Shown one piece after another: positions 31,854 through 36,087 of a stretch of DNA of 36,087 bases. The notes beneath the pieces are model-generated. The model saw only the letters and a list, made by a program, of their open reading frames with translations, was not told the DNA's origin and did no database searches. How positions within the stretch are numbered: the stretch's first letter is position 1; the number at the start of each line of letters is the position of its first letter. The DNA lies in NCBI GenBank assembly GCA_002408185.1, contig DHQV01000105.1, forward strand, positions 120,023-156,109. Direction: 5' to 3'. Source of the stretch: Deltaproteobacteria bacterium UBA5329. Lineage in GTDB: Bacteria; Desulfobacterota; Syntrophorhabdia; Syntrophorhabdales; Syntrophorhabdaceae. The position numbers and the translations under genes were made by a program.

Positions 31854-32604
31854 AAGAATAATACCGTGCCTCGATGTCCGGGAAGGCAGGGTTGTCAAGG
31901 GTACAAATTTTCTCGAGCTCAAAGATGCGGGGGATCCTGTCGAAAATGCCAGGGCATATGAAGAACAGCTTGCCGATGAACTGTGTTTTCTTGACATTAC
32001 CGCCTCCCATGAAAAAAGACGGACTATTATCGATGTGGTCGAGCGGGTCTCCCACGAGGTGTTCATGCCGCTTACCGTTGGAGGGGGAATACGTTCTATC
32101 GGTGATATCCGGAACATTTTGCGGGCAGGGGCAGACAAGGTTACCGTAAACACGACTGCGGTCGAGAACCCGGAATTTATCCGGGAGGCGAGCGATATTT
32201 TTGGAAGTCAGTGCATTTGCGTAGCGATCGACGCCAAAAGGACCGCTTCAGGGAATGGCTTCGAGGTCTATACATATGGAGGGCGGAAGGCAACAGGTAT
32301 CGATGCGGCAGGCTGGGCAAAGAAGGCAGAAAAACTCGGTGCTGGCGAAATACTGCTCACGAGCATGGATAGGGACGGGACAAAGATCGGTTTCGACATC
32401 GAGCTTACGAGAACTATTGCCGAGACCGTAAATATTCCTGTTATTGCATCGGGCGGCGCAGGCACGCTCGAGCACCTTTACGATGGCCTCGTACGTGCAA
32501 AGGCGGATGCCGTTCTCGCTGCCTCCATATTTCATTACCGGAAATTTACCGTTGTTGACGCCAAGAGATACCTCCGGGAGCGCGGCGTCAATGTCAGGCT
32601 GTAG
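31843..32604 (+). CDS. hisF: Imidazole glycerol phosphate synthase cyclase subunit HisF
   Basis: 253 residues, a TIM barrel with Asp11 (IIPCLDVREGRVVKG) and Asp130 (CVAIDAKR) as general acid/base pair, plus TVGGGIRS and ASGGAGTLEHL phosphate loops. With the glutaminase HisH it makes imidazole glycerol phosphate and AICAR. hisH is not in the window. hisI follows after 37 bases. Confidence 0.97.
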   Translation: MLAKRIIPCLDVREGRVVKGTNFLELKDAGDPVENARAYEEQLADELCFLDITASHEKRRTIIDVVERVSHEVFMPLTVGGGIRSIGDIRNILRAGADKVTVNTTAVENPEFIREASDIFGSQCICVAIDAKRTASGNGFEVYTYGGRKATGIDAAGWAKKAEKLGAGEILLTSMDRDGTKIGFDIELTRTIAETVNIPVIASGGAGTLEHLYDGLVRAKADAVLAASIFHYRKFTVVDAKRYLRERGVNVRL

Positions 32605-32641
32605 GGGCCTGAAAAATATTTTTGATCGATGAGGTTTCGTT

Positions 32642-33022
32642 ATGGATGGTTTGAAATGGGATGAAAAGGGCCTTATGCCCGCCGTTGTGCAGGATGCAAA
32701 TACCATGGAAGTGCTGATGGTCGCCTACATGAACAACGAGGCGCTCGACTTGACGATAAGAACGAAAAAGGCGCATTTCTACTCACGTTCACGGCAGAAG
32801 CTATGGTTGAAAGGCGAGAGCTCCGGTCATACGCAGGAGGTAAAGGACATTCGTATCGACTGCGATAACGATACGATACTCTTGCTGGTCGACCAGAAGG
32901 TTGCCGCTTGTCATACCGGCTATTTCAGCTGTTTTTACCGCGCATGGGCGGATGAATGGAAGATCGTCGGAAAAAAGGTCTTCAATGAAAAAGATGTCTA
33001 TGGTGAAAAGAAGACCGATTGA
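32642..33022 (+). CDS. hisI: Phosphoribosyl-AMP cyclohydrolase HisI
   Basis: 126 residues, the stand-alone cyclohydrolase without a HisE pyrophosphohydrolase domain. The metal-binding regions are conserved: HFYSRSRQKLWLKGESSGH, RIDCDNDTILLLVDQ and ACHTGYFSCFYR. A GAGG box precedes the ATG by about 8 bases. The end overlaps pgpA by 38 bases, in another frame. hisE must lie elsewhere in the genome. Confidence 0.95.
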   Translation: MDGLKWDEKGLMPAVVQDANTMEVLMVAYMNNEALDLTIRTKKAHFYSRSRQKLWLKGESSGHTQEVKDIRIDCDNDTILLLVDQKVAACHTGYFSCFYRAWADEWKIVGKKVFNEKDVYGEKKTD

Positions 33023-33452
33023 CAATGCCCTGTCATTTTTCAATACATGCTTTTTCACGGGATATATCCCCTTCGCTCCCGGTACTTTTGCATCCATCCT
33101 GGCAGCCGTCCTGATCTATTTTTTTCCGGGGATCTTTACCAGCATATATTTTACCGGTCTCTGCATTATATTCGGTACTGCAACTATTAACGGCGAACGA
33201 TATGAGGGAAAGGACCCAGGGCATATCGTCATCGATGAATTCGCCGGGATGTGCGTGGCCATGGTGGGGCACAAGGCGTCTTTAACGAACGTTATCATCG
33301 GTTTTGCGCTTTTCCGTATCTTTGATATCTTGAAACCGTTCCCTGTAAAACACGTGGAAAGACTACCGGGCGGTTACGGTGTTATGGCCGATGATGTTCT
33401 GGCAGGAGTGTTCTCGAATATCCTTATCCTTGCGTGGACGAGGTTTTCATGA
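32985..33452 (+). CDS. pgpA: Phosphatidylglycerophosphatase A
   Basis: 155 residues from ATG 32985, chosen because AAGG lies 6 bases upstream; ATGs at 32994 and 33000 are alternatives. The membrane protein shows the family segments TGYIPFAPGTFASI, DPGHIVIDEFAGM (acidic catalytic residues) and FRIFDILKPFPVKHVE with PGGYGVMADDVLAG. It removes phosphate from phosphatidylglycerophosphate to give phosphatidylglycerol in the inner membrane. The stop overlaps pncC by ATGA. Confidence 0.92.
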   Translation: MKKMSMVKRRPIDNALSFFNTCFFTGYIPFAPGTFASILAAVLIYFFPGIFTSIYFTGLCIIFGTATINGERYEGKDPGHIVIDEFAGMCVAMVGHKASLTNVIIGFALFRIFDILKPFPVKHVERLPGGYGVMADDVLAGVFSNILILAWTRFS

Positions 33453-33934
33453 GGCTGGAAAAAAGAATAGGAAGAGAGCTGACAAGGCATTCGTTAAGCC
33501 TGTGCACCGCCGAGTCCTGTACGGGTGGGCTCGTTGCGGGGCGCATTACCAGTATTTCAGGCTCGTCCGGTTATTTTGAGGGTGGTTTCATAACATACAG
33601 CAACACGGCAAAGAACTTTCTTGTCGGGGTCCCCAAGGACGTGCTCGAGCGGCACGGGGCTGTAAGCCGTGAGACTGCCCTGAGAATGGCCGAGGGTGCC
33701 CGGGAAAAACTTGACACGGATATGTCGGTCGCTGTTACCGGTATTGCCGGGCCGACCGGCGGTGCACCCGATAAGCCTGTCGGGACCGTGTATATTGCAG
33801 TCGCACGAAAGGATAAGACATCTGTTCGAAAATTCCAATTTACCGGGACACGGCACAGCATACGGAGACAGACAACCGTGGAGGCGTTGAAGTTCGTACT
33901 CGATGAAATTGAAGCATGGGTTGGTAAAACATGA
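33449..33934 (+). CDS. pncC: Nicotinamide-nucleotide amidase (CinA C-terminal domain, PncC)
   Basis: 161 residues, the stand-alone amidase without the N-terminal CinA domain. The catalytic serine region is LCTAESCTGGLVAGRIT, followed by GGFITYSNTAKNFLVGV, and TGIAGPTGG with the family's VGTVYIA. It deamidates NMN to nicotinate mononucleotide in NAD salvage. ATG 33449 overlaps the pgpA stop; a GTG at 33434 is possible. It overlaps thpR by ATGA. Its position before thpR and recA resembles the cinA-ligT-recA order in other bacteria. Confidence 0.93.
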   Translation: MRLEKRIGRELTRHSLSLCTAESCTGGLVAGRITSISGSSGYFEGGFITYSNTAKNFLVGVPKDVLERHGAVSRETALRMAEGAREKLDTDMSVAVTGIAGPTGGAPDKPVGTVYIAVARKDKTSVRKFQFTGTRHSIRRQTTVEALKFVLDEIEAWVGKT

Positions 33935-34485
33935 GATGTTTTCTGGCATTTGAGATACCGGCCAGTGTCAAAGATTATCTAACGCAAGTGGCACGGTCGA
34001 TGGCGAAGACATTGCCCGGCGTGCGATGGATAAAACCGGAGGGGCAACACATAACAATCCATTTTTTTGGGGAAATTTCGGACGCCCAGGTGGAGGAGAT
34101 AAAGGATGTGCTTCGGGCATGCGGACCGTACGACCGTGTAGCGACATCACTGAAAGCCGTTGATGCCTTTCCCGGTAAAAAACGCCCGCGCGTTATTGTC
34201 GCGACCCTTGACGAAGGAGTTGACATCATTCGCTCGATATACCATGATATAGAGAACCATCTCACAGCTCTGGGTTACGAGAAAGAGAAGAGGGGTTATG
34301 CCCCCCATATTACCTTTGGCAGGATGAAAATACCCGCACCCATTCTGGAAAGAGACATTGCTCGCCTGGAATGTCCGCGGTTCTTAATCGATCGTATAGT
34401 TCTTTTCAAGAGCATTCTCGGAAGAGAAGGGGCAACCTACGAACCCCTCTTCGCATTGAATTTAAGGGCCGTCCCGCAGGGATAA
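33931..34485 (+). CDS. thpR: RNA 2',3'-cyclic phosphodiesterase (LigT family)
   Basis: 184 residues with the two HxTx motifs of the 2H phosphoesterase superfamily, HITIHFFGEI (near residue 40) and HITFGRM (near residue 125), at the expected distance. Members open 2',3'-cyclic phosphates and can join tRNA half molecules in vitro; the cellular role is unclear. The start overlaps the pncC stop. Length is normal. Confidence 0.92.
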   Translation: MRCFLAFEIPASVKDYLTQVARSMAKTLPGVRWIKPEGQHITIHFFGEISDAQVEEIKDVLRACGPYDRVATSLKAVDAFPGKKRPRVIVATLDEGVDIIRSIYHDIENHLTALGYEKEKRGYAPHITFGRMKIPAPILERDIARLECPRFLIDRIVLFKSILGREGATYEPLFALNLRAVPQG

Positions 34486-34530
34486 GATGGGCCGGTAACG
34501 CAAAGAAAGAATCGATAATAAAGGAGAAAC

Positions 34531-35571
34531 ATGAACCCGAAGACGATGAAGTCAGGCAGCGACTTGAAAGAGGAGAGCAACAAAGGCAAAGCTATCGATA
34601 TGGCGGTATCCCAGATCGAGCGTCTCTTCGGCAAAGGTGCTATCATGAAGCTTGGAGAAAAGGCTCTCGAAGCTGTTCCTGTCGTTTCCACGGGTTCGAT
34701 CGCCCTTGATCTCGCGCTTGGCATCGGCGGTCTCCCCCGTGGGCGGGTGATAGAGATCTTCGGGCCGGAAGCCTCGGGCAAGACCACACTCGCCCTGCAG
34801 GTCGTCAGTGAAATCCAGAAAACAGGCGGCGTTGCGGCATTTATCGATGCCGAGCATGCGCTCGATGTCAATTATGCGCGCAGGATCGGTGTGAATACCG
34901 ATGACCTGCTCATCTCGCAGCCCGATACCGGCGAGCAGGCCCTCGAAATCGGGGAAATACTGGTCCGCAGTGGCGGAGTGGACGTCGTTGTTGTGGATTC
35001 GGTTGCGGCGCTTGTGCCCAGGGCCGAAATAGAAGGAGAGATGGGTGATTCCCATATGGGCCTTCAGGCGCGGCTTATGTCGCAGGCGCTTCGCAAGTTG
35101 ACCGCGATAACCAGCAAATCAATGACAACTGTCATATTCATCAACCAGATACGCCAGAAGATCGGCATCATGTTCGGCAACCCGGAGACGACCACGGGCG
35201 GCAATGCACTCAAGTTCTACTCCTCTGTACGTCTCGATATCAGGCGCATTGCGGCCATCAAGGACGGCCAAGAAGTGATCGGAAACCGGACGCGGGTAAA
35301 GATAGTGAAAAATAAACTGGCGCCGCCCTTCAGGGAAGTGGAGTTCGACATCATATTCGGCGAGGGCATATCCCGCGAAGGTGATGTTGTCGATCTCGCG
35401 GTGGATATGGGCATCGTTGAAAAAGCGGGCACATGGTATTCGTATGCCGATTTCCGGATAGGCCAGGGAAGGGAAAACGCCAAGGAATATATGAAGACAC
35501 ATCCCGAAATAATGAAAGAGATCGAGAGCAAGATCATCGAACAGGCCGGAGCCAGAAAGGGAGAACTGTGA
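34531..35571 (+). CDS. recA: Recombinase RecA
   Basis: 346 residues. Walker A GPEASGKTT, the Walker B region VVVVDSVAALVPRAEIEG read in parts, loop L1/L2 segments (GDSHMGLQARLMSQALRKL and GGNALKFYSSVRLDIRR) and the KIGIMFGNPETTTGG loop are intact. It forms the filament for homologous recombination and triggers LexA cleavage. AAAGGAGA gives a strong ribosome-binding site. The 45-base gap upstream contains no CTGT-N8-ACAG or GAAC-N4-GTTC type SOS box that I can see. The stop overlaps alaS by GTGA; recX is not between them. Confidence 0.98.
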   Translation: MNPKTMKSGSDLKEESNKGKAIDMAVSQIERLFGKGAIMKLGEKALEAVPVVSTGSIALDLALGIGGLPRGRVIEIFGPEASGKTTLALQVVSEIQKTGGVAAFIDAEHALDVNYARRIGVNTDDLLISQPDTGEQALEIGEILVRSGGVDVVVVDSVAALVPRAEIEGEMGDSHMGLQARLMSQALRKLTAITSKSMTTVIFINQIRQKIGIMFGNPETTTGGNALKFYSSVRLDIRRIAAIKDGQEVIGNRTRVKIVKNKLAPPFREVEFDIIFGEGISREGDVVDLAVDMGIVEKAGTWYSYADFRIGQGRENAKEYMKTHPEIMKEIESKIIEQAGARKGEL

Positions 35572-36087
35572 CATCACGAGAGATCAGACGCACGTTTCTT
35601 GAGTATTTTGCACGAAACGGCCATACAATAGTTCCAAGTTCAGGATTACTGCCGGAAAAAGACCCGACACTTCTTTTCGTAAATGCTGGGATGGTCCAGT
35701 TTAAAAACCTTTTTCTCGGCATGGAGAAAAGACACTACAACAGGGCGACATCCTGCCAGAAGTGCGTCCGTGCGGGCGGTAAACATAATGACCTCGACAA
35801 CGTAGGCAAGACCCTGCGTCACCATACATTTTTTGAAATGCTGGGAAATTTTTCATTCGGTGATTATTTCAAGAAGGATGCGATCGCCTACGCATGGGAA
35901 TTTCTGACAAAAGAACTTGGCATCGATGAATCGAAGATGTGGATAACCGTATTTCGGGAAGACAACGAGGCGGAAGAACTCTGGAAAAAGACCGGTGTCC
36001 GGCCGGACAGGATAGTCCGGCTTGGCGAGAAGGATAATTTCTGGTCTATGGGCGACGAAGGCCCCTGCGGCCCCTGCTCCGAGATCC
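35568..36087 (+). CDS. alaS: Alanyl-tRNA synthetase, N-terminal part (3' end outside window)
   Basis: 173 complete codons, open at the window edge. The class II core of AlaRS is plain: LFVNAGMVQFKNLFLG, RATSCQKCVRAGGKHNDLD, HHTFFEMLGNFSFGDYF and GDEGPCGPCSEI. Translation begins at GTG 35568, overlapping the recA stop. recA-alaS order is common, usually with recX between; here there is none. Confidence 0.96.
   Translation, partial: MTSREIRRTFLEYFARNGHTIVPSSGLLPEKDPTLLFVNAGMVQFKNLFLGMEKRHYNRATSCQKCVRAGGKHNDLDNVGKTLRHHTFFEMLGNFSFGDYFKKDAIAYAWEFLTKELGIDESKMWITVFREDNEAEELWKKTGVRPDRIVRLGEKDNFWSMGDEGPCGPCSEI

Noticed and set aside
32613..32624. AAAAATATTTTT palindrome after hisF
   Set aside because: An A/T-only dyad without loop; too weak for a terminator and easily expected by chance.
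1..36087. tRNA, rRNA, CRISPR, insertion sequence or prophage content
   Set aside because: No cloverleaf-like segments, rRNA motifs, regularly spaced repeats, transposase or phage proteins were found; the gene-free gaps are all short.

Overview
The window is a dense stretch of bacterial chromosome, about 36 kb, with roughly 43 protein genes and no RNA gene, insertion sequence, phage gene or CRISPR array that I can see. Gene content and order point to a Gram-negative member of the Desulfobacterota (former Deltaproteobacteria), possibly a Syntrophorhabdus-like syntroph. The grounds are the LPS/Kdo genes next to rpoN-hpf-ptsN-hprK-rapZ-EIIA(Man)-HPr-EI, a homoserine dehydrogenase followed by an archaeal-type phosphoglycerate mutase homologue, and a GntR-flanked branched-chain amino acid ABC operon. 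The phylum is inferred from synteny and protein style; the genus is a guess.

Layout. 1-2476: the 3' end of recJ, a YbaK-type deacylase, a PflX-like radical SAM protein and a DUF355 adenosine-specific kinase, closed by a hairpin terminator. 2511-12772: a sigma-54-like promoter, then hom, the apgM homologue, pyrG, kdsA, kdsD, a probable LptC-LptA fusion, lptB, rpoN, hpf and ptsN, many with overlapping start and stop codons. 12842-17104: hprK, rapZ, EIIA(Man), HPr and enzyme I, a PTS phosphorelay without any sugar permease in view. 17143-20809: metK, an unexplained 263-base spacer, then ahcY and a PfkB kinase, which together form an S-adenosylmethionine/adenosine module. 20879-22748: an MscS channel and a GT9 glycosyltransferase. 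22770-25045 (minus strand): a D,D-carboxypeptidase and an M48 protease with a helical-repeat C-terminal half. 25151-30464: a GntR/FCD regulator and livKHMGF. 30571-33022: a secreted protein of unknown function, then hisA, hisF and hisI. 32985-36087: pgpA, pncC, thpR, recA and the 5' part of alaS.

How the genes fit together. The central block couples Kdo synthesis and LPS export to the alternative sigma factor and the nitrogen/carbon PTS phosphorelay. EI, HPr (with both His15 and the HprK target Ser46), EIIA(Man), EIIA(Ntr), HprK and RapZ are all present, so this is a regulatory rather than a transport PTS. The metK-ahcY-pfkB set makes SAM, hydrolyses its by-product and probably re-phosphorylates the adenosine released.

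Points worth a second look: the LptC-LptA fusion, the absence of kdsC from its usual place, a heptamer-based palindromic intergenic repeat seen twice, the metK-ahcY spacer, four transcription units whose -10-like box lies only 5-9 bases before the ATG with no Shine-Dalgarno (probable leaderless mRNAs), the apgM homologue as candidate homoserine kinase, and a conserved-looking secreted protein translationally coupled to hisA. I found no clearly foreign or wholly novel multi-gene system.
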